From Lepisosteus oculatus (taxonomy: Eukaryota > Chordata > Actinopteri > Semionotiformes > Lepisosteidae): a stretch of 64,000 nucleotides of DNA. Below the pieces are notes generated by a model. The model ran no database searches. It was not told where the DNA came from and saw nothing but the letters and a program-made list of their open reading frames with translations. Shown here piece after piece: positions 10,560 through 22,500 of the stretch. The position numbers and the translations under genes were made by a program. Location of the stretch: NCBI RefSeq assembly GCF_040954835.1, contig NC_090706.1:41211148-41275147 (forward strand), given 5' to 3'. The first letter of the stretch is position 1; every line of letters begins with the position of its first letter.

Positions 10560-13500
10560 CGAGGGCGGCGTCCAGGCTTTCTGATATTAAGCAACACCCG
10601 TGTAAAGTTTAATCAGCAACTGCGGCGCTTTCAAGAGGAGGCGGCGCAGTGGCGTACGCGAGAACACCAGAATACTGTTGCGCACTCTTACTATTTTCAT
10701 TCTTTTGTTGCGGAACGTAATGATGAGATTTTATCCAGTCTGAAAAAAAATTAGTTACCTTGGTTAAAACGTTTGTTAATTTTTCTAGTGAGAAACATGA
10801 GATAGAAGGCAGCCGTAGTTGCATCTGAAGATTAATATACTGCCCCGCTCCCCCTCAGGTCTGATGTTTTATTTTGACTCACTTAAAAACTTAAAAATCA
10901 CTTAAAAGCTTCTTTATATTTCTCAAGAAGAGTGAGGCTTGATTGCTGTGATATTTGCAGTCTGCCCTCCCTGTTTTTGGAGGATACAAAGCCAGTCCTA
11001 CAGAGTTTCAGCTGTTTTCAGGTTTCTGACTCTATACTGTGTATACTGGACTTCATAGGAACTGTAGTGGCTCATGTTCTCTTGTAAATCTGTTCCAGTG
11101 GAAATCTCCCTACGGTATCTCATACAAGGAAACTGGCCTGGAGTTGGAGTCTCTTCTCGTGTTTTTCGCCTGTTTCGTCTAGACACCGTGAAACAGCCTG
11201 AATCACCAGCCAGGTGTCGAATGCATGACTAAGCACTGTTGTTTTAAACTGTTGGAAAAACCCTTCTTCCTTAAACACACCTTTTCAGACTAACAGGAAG
11301 ATACAATGAAGATCAAATGACCTGAGCTGCCTGGAGACCAGCCCTGTGTCGATCTGCTTGCTTACTGGTGTCAGCAGGGGCATGTGGCACATAAGCATGT
11401 CGCTCAGAGTGGAGTTTTCAATCACTTTAAGGATTTTTTCAGTTCAGGCTTTATGATCGTTTGGGGGAAGTGTGCTTTGTAGTACAATCCAATAGAACGA
11501 TACAACAATCCAACAAGGAAACTGGCATCACCAATGGAGAAGACAGTACAACAGTGTTATGAGAGAGAAAAGAGTCATTTGACATTGTTTGAAAGAGATG
11601 AAACAGTTCCTGAGTTTTCACTAATAGTAAAATATTAAAGGTAGAATTGCAGGTTTACAGATCTGCCGTAAGCGTTGTCCTTCCAAACTACTAGGCTGCT
11701 TTCCCCTCGTTTTCTGGACAGGCTGCGAGGATGAGGACACCCAGAGGTCTTGGTTGAAAACCAAGGAATACAAACCTTAAGTACCATTTCTGTGTACTTG
11801 CCTGGGTGTACTGTACTGGTGAGAGTATATTGACCTTGCCTCAGTATACTGTACTGGTGTGAGTATATGGACCTTGCCTCAGTATACTGTACTGGTGTGA
11901 GTATATGGACCTTGCCTCAGTATACTGTACTGGTGTGAGTATATGGACCTTGCCTCAGTATACTGTACTGGTGAGAGTATATGGGCCTTGCCTGGGTGTA
12001 CTGTACTGGTGAGAGTGTGCTGTCAGTACCCTGGGCCTCCTGTGACTGATGCAACTCACTGCCCTGGTTTTGTCAGCGGGTGACGATCCTCAGCCCTGCT
12101 GATAGTCACGCTGCAGCCGAGGCAGAGCGCTCGCGAACCGGGTGCAGCACATGATGGCTGCCTGTTTCCTGGTCCTTCTTCTCTCTGGAAGATTCCTCTA
12201 AACTCCTGACGACTGGGTCCCCCAGACGTTGAGCCGCAGCTCCGGAGACACAACCTCTGGGAGGGGGGGTCACACCTTAGGGTTACCAAACGTCCGGACA
12301 TCCCAGCCGACAGCATGTGCTCTTGAGTGAATGCTCAGACACGGGAACCCCAGATTTGAATAGATACCGGTGCAGGAATCACCAGGAATGGAGTATCTTC
12401 TTCCATGAATGTTCAAATACCAGAACCATAGATCTGACACTAAATCTGACAGCCATGCCCACACCACAATGTCCTCCTTCCTGATTTCTGAAATACAGTA
12501 GCCCTGTCACACGTCTCACGCACATGTATAAACACAAGACAGTGCACACACACACAAGTCTGCTGCGACCAGGTGTGAGAGCTGCCCCTGTCTCTGGCAG
12601 TGCTGGGCTTGCGGGAGCTGTAGGGTGACCCACAGGGATTTACACCTCCACAGCACTGTCCCACGGAGCTTAAATCCCTATTTCTAACGATAGACTCGGC
12701 TATCTTTGTCATTGAAGATCCCAGCATCTGGCCCGGCTGTTTCCTCCAGAGGAGCTGCCGGTTGTTGCCATGTGCCCACTGCTCATCGCCCCCTTTTCAG
12801 TCTTCAGCTCTCCTGCGCCTCACAGCTTTCCTCTTGTGACCCTGGAGCCTCACTGGCCTGAGACGACAACACAGGAAAGCCGTTACCCTATTCTCCTGGA
12901 AGAAGACAGAGCCGCTCAGACACGTCGCGCCCTCGGCCGGTGGCAGGGGGCGAGTGGGTTCCTGCCTGACGGGGGAGCAGGCTGTCCGGCTGTGGAGCTC
13001 ACAGAGAGGCCTGCACCGCGCCGCGCGCCCGCCCGAGCAAGCCAGCGTCTGCGCCGGCTCCCTCCCATGACTCAGGAGAGTGACGGGGAGGCCCAAGGTG
13101 ATCAATGTGACACATTTCACGTACCAGGAGCCCGGCTGCCCTGACGCCTCACGGCATTTTTTGCGGTGTTTTGCTCAACAACACGTTGGCCAGCTAAAAC
13201 TGGTATTAACACTGTCTCAGCTGACAGCTGCTTGTTTCACGTTTGTCTTCCCACAACTCAGTAACTTGAACCCGAGCAGGCCGCGCCTCTTTCCTGTAAA
13301 GATGAAATAAGAATAAAACTATTCACTTGATTTCCAAGGTTAGCATGTCCGTACATAAATCTACATCTTAAAGTGTTAAAAGCGTCTTGTTGTATTTTAT
13401 ACCACAAGATTTATAAATGTTATCAGTATGATAAAAAAATGAAAATTAAGAACATAGAAAATTAGAAATGAGAGGGGCTGTTTGGGACATTCAGGACATA

Positions 13501-16500
13501 AGTGTTTTCAATAGTTAGGTTATTATAATTATTTTGGAGCCAGTAGAATTGTAGACCTCAAGTGTGAGTGGAAAATATTTTTAATTGCCCATTTCTGGAA
13601 TTCGTTTGAGGTTACTCCTTGACGTACACTTTGGAAATTGCACAGAAAAATATTTTGACTTCCCACTATTGCTTCAGGTAACCGAATAAGAATCCTTATT
13701 TAAAATATTACTTTGGTACCATAGTTACCAAGAGTGCCAGAGTGCCAGGGAAGTCAGCTGACATAAAAAAAGCACCGCGTTCCTGTTGTGTGAGAAAACA
13801 TCAATCACCCGAAGCCCCGCCCTTGCTCATGCCGATCATGAGATAGCTACCTGAGGGCTGAAAACACGAGCAGCAGGAATGTGTTCGACCTGACTTGTCT
13901 GTGAGGGATCTGTGCATTCCCATCAGTGTGCTCATGCGCCCCGAGCTCGAGAGCTTGACTCATTGCATACTCTTCACCAAGAGTCCTTTCACCTTTTCAC
14001 GCCCACCAGGGACGTGCAGTTGCATGGAAAAAGCACAGAAAAAACCTGCATGCATGAACATAAGTGACAAATGCAGGTTTAATGAAGGAACTTCACCTGG
14101 TCCTCTGAGCATTTTCATAACAAGCACCTTTCAGGAACATGTTTAAAAGATATATACAGTATTTATATCTGCAGAAATAGCACTAAAATAAAAATCTAAA
14201 AGCTAATGTGACACATTTGCCCACCAGTTACTGGTTCTTTGAGAACTTGCAGTGCTAAAGAGATATTAACATTCTTCCAAGATATTCTTCAGTTATTAGA
14301 AGTCTCCTTTTGCCACAGGAGTTTCATTGTGTAGCTTTTTTAATTAGCTTTAAAATTAAAAGCACAGTCTTAATGATTGTTTTAGTTCAGTACATAAATG
14401 CTGGAACTTTACTGTAACAGCAGCAACAAAGCCCCTTTGTAGAGAACCGGTTCGCTATGGGGTTACATCAGCTCTTTTCAAAAACCCCTTCGCCTGAGGC
14501 TATTGCAACTTAGGAAAAATAAACCCAAGTTTGTGAGGAAGAGGGATAAAAATAAATTAGCAGAATGAGAGACATATTCTGAAAAGCCGTTATCAATACA
14601 GTAGAGTACATTGACACAATTCTAGCACAGCTAAGGGTACAAGAGCAGGTTGCAGAAACATTCCTAACCAGCCCCATCAGATCAGAGGTCAATAACACAG
14701 CAAGCAGACTTATCAGACCTGTATCGTTGATCAGGTTTAGACCTAGAAAAGACCTTTAAAGACTGCAGATGCAGAAATTAAAGTAAGCATGCCTCGGTGT
14801 TTCTGAACTCGTCCAAATTAAAATTATAGTTAATTTTAAAATAAAGTCAAATGTCACTGGCAGCAGGGAAGCTCACATCAAAGGTTAACGTTGAACCAGA
14901 AATCCCAATGGTGTTAAATCAGGAATCTTAATGTAAGAAAAGAGTTTCTGTATCCCTGAGCTTTTACATCTGTTGTCCGTCTTTGATCTTTGGCTGAAAC
15001 AGGGATTAACCACCCAGGTGAAATCCACAGTCCAGGAATTCGGGCTCGTAGCCAGTCTGCTAAGTGTTCGCTCAGGGTGGGGTGAGAGCCGCTAGATCTG
15101 GGTCTGACACAGGGAGGATAAGACTGCTGGCCTCTGCTCTGCTTGTTTTCCGGGTTTATATCGGCAGGAAAAAAAGATGTTGGACAAGTACCACAGATGC
15201 GTGTAAAGCACTGAACAGAAGCAAAATCTCAACATTTTCCAATGGCAAACTGTAACAGTAACAGTTGTACTCTTCCCAGGCCTGTCCGGCGTGCTCCTTC
15301 AGAGAGCAGCAGACAGCTCCACAGTCCGGACCCCTGGATTTCCCCGTGCACACCGGAAGTCTTGGCTGCTCCGGCGTCCCTCTCCTCGGGTGAGTGCTAG
15401 CTCTTCAGCAGGGATCAGCTTGGATATGCTGGCAGCTAGGAGGAGGGTTTGCTCTCTCCTGATTGCCAGGTGTTATGTTCTTTGCATTCCCAGTTTTCAC
15501 CATTTGCTGTATCCGTTAGTTTCGACAGGGTGTCGATTATACATTTGCACCAATCTTCAAAGTATCAGGTGGCAACAAACATCACTTGGCAGTGTTGAAT
15601 AGTGTTCTTGTGTTGAACAGTTAGACATTGTGTCTTTTCTGTACTGTACCTAACACAAACCACTCTGTTGCAAGGAGCCTGCAGTGCTGAGCTCAGCTGA
15701 CATGCAACCAGCCAATTCCAAATGAATAAATACATTTAAAATTTTCCCATCTCATTACTTCCTTGTTCTGCTTCAGACTTTGCCCAGATGAGGAGATGGG
15801 ATTAACAGGACTTTAACTTTCCAGGCCGCTCATGACTGTCTGGCCCATCAGACAGACCTGTTTGCCAACAGAACAAAACTTGCAGCGATTGTGCAATGTA
15901 CCTGTTCAGTTTGAGGGTTGATTTTATCAGTAATAGCTTGACAAATAATACAGCCTGAATATACAAAGGCACAATATTTTGTATTGTGGACATATAGATA
16001 TTTACAAATGTGTTATATGTACTTTTTTTGGCAGACAGAGTAACGTGACTGTCTCATCAAAAATTTCTGCAAAGAGAGAGCTTTACATAATTCTGTTAGG
16101 ACTGACTATAACACATTGTCTATCTAGTAGATTTGCATATCTACATTATCTGGCACTTTAATTGGAATACTATTACTTGCAGCAGTTCTGTCTCTTTCTG
16201 TGTTGTCTGTGCTGGGTTTTGTCCAGACCTTTGAGGAAAGAATTTGGGTATCATGGGCAGAATTTGAGTTTTGCTCTGAGACTTTTGAGTGGTGTAAGTG
16301 AAGACAGCAGCCTGTATACTGAGGAAGCAATCAGCAGTGTCACGGTCTGTGTTTACTGAAAAGAGATGAAGAGCTGGACAGAGAAGCAAAGACACTCACA
16401 ATCCAGGAAGAGCTGATGCTCACCCTATTAGCCCCCAAATAAAATTTGAAAAATCATTAATGACTACTTGTTTGTTTGCACATCCCATTTTGCTTGTACG

Positions 16501-17790
16501 CTTTTTTATCATTCTTTTAAGGAATCTGAACAATTTTAATTCCAGTGAACGTGTCTTTTTCAGGGCGATCTTTAAGGCACGTCACTCACAGAGCGGTGCC
16601 CTTGGACGATCACATACTGCTCCTGTGTCGCACTGACAGCGAGAATCCTCTGGGTGTCTAAATCACTCCCACTTACTCCCCAGGACATGACCTCACGAGC
16701 TCTGGAAGCACAGGGCACGCTGTTCTCCTGGCCTTGTCGTGTCTTCCCTAAGGCCAAGGGCAAAGCCAGCTCAGGGCTGCAAAGACAGGCAGTTAATTGC
16801 TTCCTAAATCACTAACACCAACACACCCAGGAGGGGAATCAATTAGGCCGGTAATTCGTTGAATGAGGTGCTCAAGAGCTCGGTGTCTGTGCAGCTCACC
16901 TGCAGGCGGGGTGCAGAGCAGTGACAGCAGAGACTGCAGCCCATTGCTAAAGCTTGCCTGCAGAGCTATGTGCTCTAGTGCAGGGGCTCCCCAGCCCGGC
17001 CCGGGGATCCCCACACTCACTGGGTCGCATTCCAGCTGAGCTCTTTACATCGATCGATAACATTTTTGATTGAACAATTTCCTTGACTGCAATCCAAGTG
17101 ACAAGTTTTTTTTTCTGATCATAAACCTGAAGATCTTACGTTACTCAGACATTACAATAGTTGGAAGCCATGTGTAGGAATCAACAGAGTTGTCATTAAC
17201 CTTGAGAGTTCAATTATATGGCTGAGAGCCCAGGGGGAAGGAAAACCAGGATCAGGATTGGGAACGGCTGCCCCTGTACACAGGTGCCCACTCCAGTCCT
17301 GCAGGGCCACAATCCAGCAGGTTTTAGGTCTGTTCAAACAAGACTTCATGGAAAAAAAACAGCTGAAGATGAAAGTGTTGCCCAGTGTAGCTAATGATCA
17401 GCTGGACCTGCTCATCAACAGCAGAGTGGAACCACTGCCCAGAGACACTGTGGCCCCAGGACTGCAGCTCTGGAAGAGGGAAAACCTCAGCTTCAGCCCC
17501 TAACAAGAGCAGAAGCAGCAGCTACAGCCTGAGTCCGCATGGAGTCACTCCACAGTGAGGACACAGTTCACTTTCACAAAGTGCCATCTCGCACAAGAGC
17601 CTCCTGCACCACAACACTCGCTAAGTGCAAAACAAACCGACAAACAAACAAACAGACAAACAAATGAGAAGAATATTTTTTCCTTCATGTAGCTTAAATA
17701 TCCAGTCTGCTCCCAAAGTGCTGATCTGCTCTTTTACACCATCTGTAAGAGACACAAGGACATGAGAAATCTGGTGCTAACTGCTTTTTT
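10560..17790. other. Intergenic region between REDD and ECSCR
   Basis: No gene is recognised. The region holds one minisatellite (11803-12020), AT-rich unique sequence at about 13300-14900, and short repeat relics near 17270-17345 ('tgcagggccacaatccagca'). The ECSCR last exon and 3' UTR may lie in its right part or just beyond. An open frame at 16572-16763 minus follows a good acceptor (about 16782) but does not match ECSCR in phase. Confidence 0.45.
11803..12020. repeat. Minisatellite of 38-bp units containing TACTGTA
   Basis: About six units start 'tatactgtactggtgtgagt' and end 'atatggaccttgcctcag'. Outer units are more diverged (gagagt for gtgagt, cctgggtg for cctcagta), as expected of an array growing from its centre. 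Confidence 0.85.
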
Positions 17791-17794
17791 CCAC

Positions 17795-18075
17795 CCATCC
17801 AGAAAACCGGTTATTCCCGGAAACACAGGGCACCAGGCGGGACTACACCTGGACAGGATGCAAGCTCACGGCAGAGACACACACACACACACACAACCAT
17901 AACCACAACCACAACCACAACCACAACCACAACTGAGTCACACCAGTTAACGTGGGAGGAAACCGGAGCACCAGGTATCAAACACACATGGGCACGGGGA
18001 GCACAAACTCCACACAGAAGGTCCCACATGTCGGAATCAACCTCAGGACCCAAGAGCTGTGAGACAGCAGGGCTA
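17795..18075. repeat. Common fish interspersed repeat with internal microsatellite
   Basis: The wording 'gtgggaggaaaccggagcac', 'gcacaaactccacacagaag' and 'ctgtgagacagcagg' matches a very common fish element that begins near 'ccatccattttc' and contains a hypervariable CA-rich middle. Here the middle is (CA)n followed by about six AACCAC units (17879-17936). Partial copies occur near 4480 and at 24310-24440. Confidence 0.6.
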
Positions 18076-18289
18076 GGAATCATACAGGATACTAAAGGGG
18101 CCTCAGAAAAAAGAAGGTGAAGAGAGACGATATTTTCTAGTGTTAATGCTAAAGAGTGAATAAAGGCTGCCACGGTCTACCTTGCTATTGTGCAGATCAG
18201 AGCCGGGTTCTCCATCAGGGCCGTTCTCCAGGGCTGTGCTGTGAATGGAGGAGATCCGTGGAGAGTCGGTGTCTGCACGCGGGTCACAG

Positions 18290-18340
18290 AGGAGATCCAA
18301 CATCAGTTTTCTGAGCTTTGAGCACAATGTCTAACTGCAC
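18290..18340 (-). other. Candidate last exon of ECSCR (unresolved)
   Basis: The last recognised ECSCR exon ends in phase 1 after a TETG-like sequence, and the family has about 10-12 more residues. Three acceptor AGs here (18336-18335, 18317-18316, 18312-18311) would each give a short in-phase tail. The middle one adds nine residues (QKTDVGSPL) after an alanine, then TGA. None has a strong polypyrimidine tract, and similarity to the human tail is weak. Confidence 0.2.
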
Positions 18341-19504
18341 AACTTGTGAGACAGGCCAGTTTGGCATTTATGGTAGCACCAAACAGAAACCTGTAGCAAG
18401 TTCAATTGACATACAGCAGAAAAAGAAAGATTTTACTGTTGTTGTGTTACAAAATGTGTCACATATCTTATTCCTGCTGTTTAAGTAGATCATTATCTTT
18501 AGAATCAGTGTCTTTTATCTGTAGACATGGTTCATTTCAGAAATCAGAATGTCACTGTATTCACTCAGATCATTACTGATCAGAAATATCAAGAAAAATC
18601 AGCATCATGTCAGTCTAGGAGCTGCAGATTGCACTTTATAGACATATCTATAAACACATTAACACTGATGGATCCACTAATGATGCATTAATACGTGACA
18701 TTTTAAATAATCAAGCCATTAACAATTAGTAGGCTAGTTCCTTATAAGTTAATTATATATCTTCTCTCTGTATAATACAGATGAGAACGGAATATAAATG
18801 GAATTTGAAACCTAGAATCCCAGAAGCGATACTGAAAAAAATCTACGGATCCCCTTCCAAATTTCAGAGTCAGAACTGCTGTCTGTTCTACCGGCACTGT
18901 TTTGCACTGTGAAGCATTTATTTCTAGACAGACAGGACTGCTTGCAGCTGGAGGCCATCCCAGAAAATCTGACGACATGGGACCTGGACTGCTGGTGGGT
19001 CAGGAGTGTGATGTCGAGGGCAGAGCCCCGGGCTGCAGGCAGGACACCGCTGCTGTGTCTGTCAACAAACACTTTCTTCATCATGGGTCTCCAGTCTTCA
19101 CTGACAAAGACACTCTGTTCTCAATGGCCGTAGCTCGTTAGATAACGGTTTAAATCGTTCACCGTCAAAGGTCTCCTGGCTCATCTAGGCTCCATCGTCA
19201 ACGTGTGACATGCACGGCTTTGGGTCTTCTGGGCCTGAAGTACAGAGTCAGGCTTAACTGCCAGAGGCCCAGATCCCAACAGTGAAAAGAAGGAGGAAAA
19301 AGAGCCTGGGATTCAGGGATTATACTGTTCCCCTGCATGCCCTCCGGCTCGTTCCCGAGGTGCAGAGAAGAGCTGATTATCGCACGGTGCCGGGCGACCA
19401 GACCACAGCGAGGGGGCCGTGCTCCTGGCTCTGGGAGGCAGCGTGGGACTCGGGGCCGAGACAGGGACCTTGCTCTGATACATCAAGTAAAAGAGCTGCT
19501 GTAC

Positions 19505-22500
19505 CTGTCTCCGTGTTTATTGTCTTCATGGAGACCAGTGTGATGCTCTCTTTCTCCCCGTTGACTGTAATGTTGCTAGAAGTAAAGAAAAAAGCAAGTC
19601 ACACACAGAAGACACCGGTCGCCCTGGTCCAGGAGGAACACTGCGCCTTCTGTTTTGTAATCACAAGCTAATCGGCTTCAGTTTTCTGTTTGTGAAAGAC
19701 TGTATCTGTAAATTTGCTTTCAGCTCTTAAAAGGTCAGGCTGGATTTGTAGTGGTTGTAAATTGTACTGGTAATTCCCCCAGTCTCTGATTTTCAGCGCT
19801 TCCCTCACTGAAGTGTGTTGCACCTGAAACACAACCAATTGACAAACCCACCTCTGCAGAAATCCACCTCTGTCTAATACAGGATCACTCCCAATGTGGG
19901 TGTAATGCAGGGACACTCCCACTGTGGGTTTGTCTAATGCCGAGTAACTCCCACTGTGGGTGTATCTAATGCAGAGTCACTCCCACTGTGGGTGTGTCTG
20001 ATTTACAGGGTAACTCCCACTGTGGGTGTGTCTGATTTACAGGGTAACTCCCACTGTGGGTGTGTCTGATTACAGGGTAACTCCCACTGTGGGTGTGTCT
20101 GATTACAGGGTCACTCCTACTGTGGATGTATCTGATACATGATCACTCCAACTGTGGGTGTCTCATGTTCAGGGTCATCCTCACTGGGGGTGTGTCTAAT
20201 ACAGGACCATCCCCACTGGGGGTGTGTCTAATATAGGACCATCCCCACTTGTTATTGAGGACTGAAGTTGTTGATGCTAGAAGCAGGATGAACTAGGGGG
20301 TTTTGACACTCACACTGAAGAAACTAGTCAAAACTATGAACAAGCAAGCAGATCAAATAAGTCGTTAGTCAGCACTCTGTAGTGCCCAGCTGGACTGAAA
20401 TCCACAGGATGCACACAACCAAATGTTTTTCCAGAGAAATCAGACCCCATACCTCTCAGACACGACTGAGTCTCCACTCTTCTTGCCTTTCAAAATTAAA
20501 AACAAGCATGTTAGAGCAAGTTGCTTTAATATCCTGAAGTGCATGTGATACTGACTAGAGAATGCTAGCATGAAAAACTGGAAGTGAATTAAAACAAAAT
20601 GTCCTGAATGGATGGCACAACCCATCATCATTTCCTGTCATTTATTTTCTTAGGTATTTTGCAGCCTGTTGTCTGTGTTCAGGTGCTTTTCCATTTTTCC
20701 TACTGCTTGTTTTTTGCATCTGCTGTTCAGTGCAATAATTTAAAAAACAGAGAGCAGTTAACACAGGAAGGAGACTGAAAAAAAACAAACAATGAAGAGA
20801 ATCTTAATAATCCCCAAAGATCAGGTGTCCTGTGTAACTGAAGCACAGTTCCACAATCCTCTTTTTGAGGTCTTGAGGGAATGAAGGTCATCGTGAAAAA
20901 CAAAGATATCATCTTGTAAGAACAGTTTTGAAGCTTTGAAAAACACGACTTTATCACCATGGCTGCTTAACCCACATTCTGACAAGTGTTTAAACACAAA
21001 CTGTAAATTCTGAGTCTGCTGCACTCATTTCCAAGATCACATGCTTGCGGCCTGGCTGTAGGTATCCTTGAGGCCTGTTGCATGTCTGACACCTATGGAG
21101 AGCCAAATTCTTATTCAGTGGTATCTCGAAACGTGTGCCCTGTGATGGAATAGGGTCCTATCCCGGCTGTACCCTGCCTTGTGTCTGGTTCTTGCTGGGA
21201 TAGGCTCTGGCTCTCCTGCAATCCATATCCCAAAATGCATTTAAAGAAATTTTTAAGTATTTGAAGTCATTGGAATGGAAGTACCCACTAGCATTCATGA
21301 AGAAATACCAAGCCACAGACATCAGGCTGGCACCTTGAGAATGAGTGCAGAGGGTCTAGAAACGTCTCACAGTGCAAGCAATGAAAAGGAAAACGACAGA
21401 GGCGATGTGGACAGTACTAGAGCAACGTGTGGCCAGATACTGTACGGTGCTGTGTTTCTCAGAGCTCTTGCCCTGGCTGAGGCTGCTCCTGAGAGGTACA
21501 GTATGCTTTCACCCCACCAGCACGTTCTGACCCTTATCACTGCAAACACCTGGAACATCACAACACTGCTCACTCCTGGAATACACTGGGAACTTATATG
21601 AACTTATAATAAAGATCAGAATTAATCCTTCTGCTTTCAATAATCACTTGGTTGGGGTTGTATAATTTAATATGTAAATAAACATCTGATTAAACAATGA
21701 CATATTTTTGTTAAGCCTTCTAAAAGCTTTTGCTGGAAGAGGAAATGAACTGCAGTCGGCAGTAATGCAACATCAGTAAAAATGAAACACAGATTAAATG
21801 TATTTGTTTCCCAGGGAACTGCACGAGCAAGATGAGATTTAGCTTTAAGGACTCAATGTGTCTTTGTCTGACGTTCATCGTCAGGCTGAGGCCCTATGAG
21901 GGACATCTTCATCTCAGCTTCTGTCATCCTCACTCAGCTTTTCTAATGCAGCGACTGCGGCGAGTTCAGGCCAGGAGCCTTCAGACAGCTGTGTGGCACA
22001 ACAGTGAGCCAGGTTTTCTGTCCCTCACCAGATCCCCACAATACCTTCGTCCCTGGAGCCCCTGCACCTCCCACGCAGATTGACAGCAGTGACTAATACC
22101 ACCATGACGATGATGAGGATGAGGATGAAGCTCATCACTCCTGAAATGAAAGGGACTCCTTTGTGTAAAATATGTCTGACTTCACATGCACGCACGCACA
22201 CACACACACATTCTCTTCTTTTTCTCATAATCAAAGGTCAAAGCTGCACAGGACCTGTCTGCTCAGGATGTGGGGGTCTGTGGTTATTATTCCCATTCCT
22301 GCTGAACCATTAACTCTTCAGGCTTTTAATTCTATCTCACCACCACCTCAGCCCTTTACCCTCAGTTTTAAGATTTGCCAGTGCTTTTCCTTTTAACTGA
22401 CTTCTCCCAGTGAGAAATTAGCACCAGGGCTCTGACAGCAGCAGAAGCAGTGAAGACACTGTTTCCACCTCCTCAGGCATGTGCACAGATAGGTGATCCT

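Noticed and set aside
16572-16782. Minus-strand open frame after a good acceptor, ending in RSVSDVP
   Set aside because: Phase does not match ECSCR and the sequence is not like the family's tail; no other partner exon found.
18181-18310. Minus-strand open exon-like segment (LMLDLLCDPRADTDSP...) with a donor at 18180
   Set aside because: Its open frame needs an incoming phase 2, but the preceding ECSCR exon ends in phase 1, where this segment stops almost at once.
19880-20245. CRISPR-like array
   Set aside because: Units are contiguous with no unique spacers and the genome is vertebrate; it is a minisatellite.
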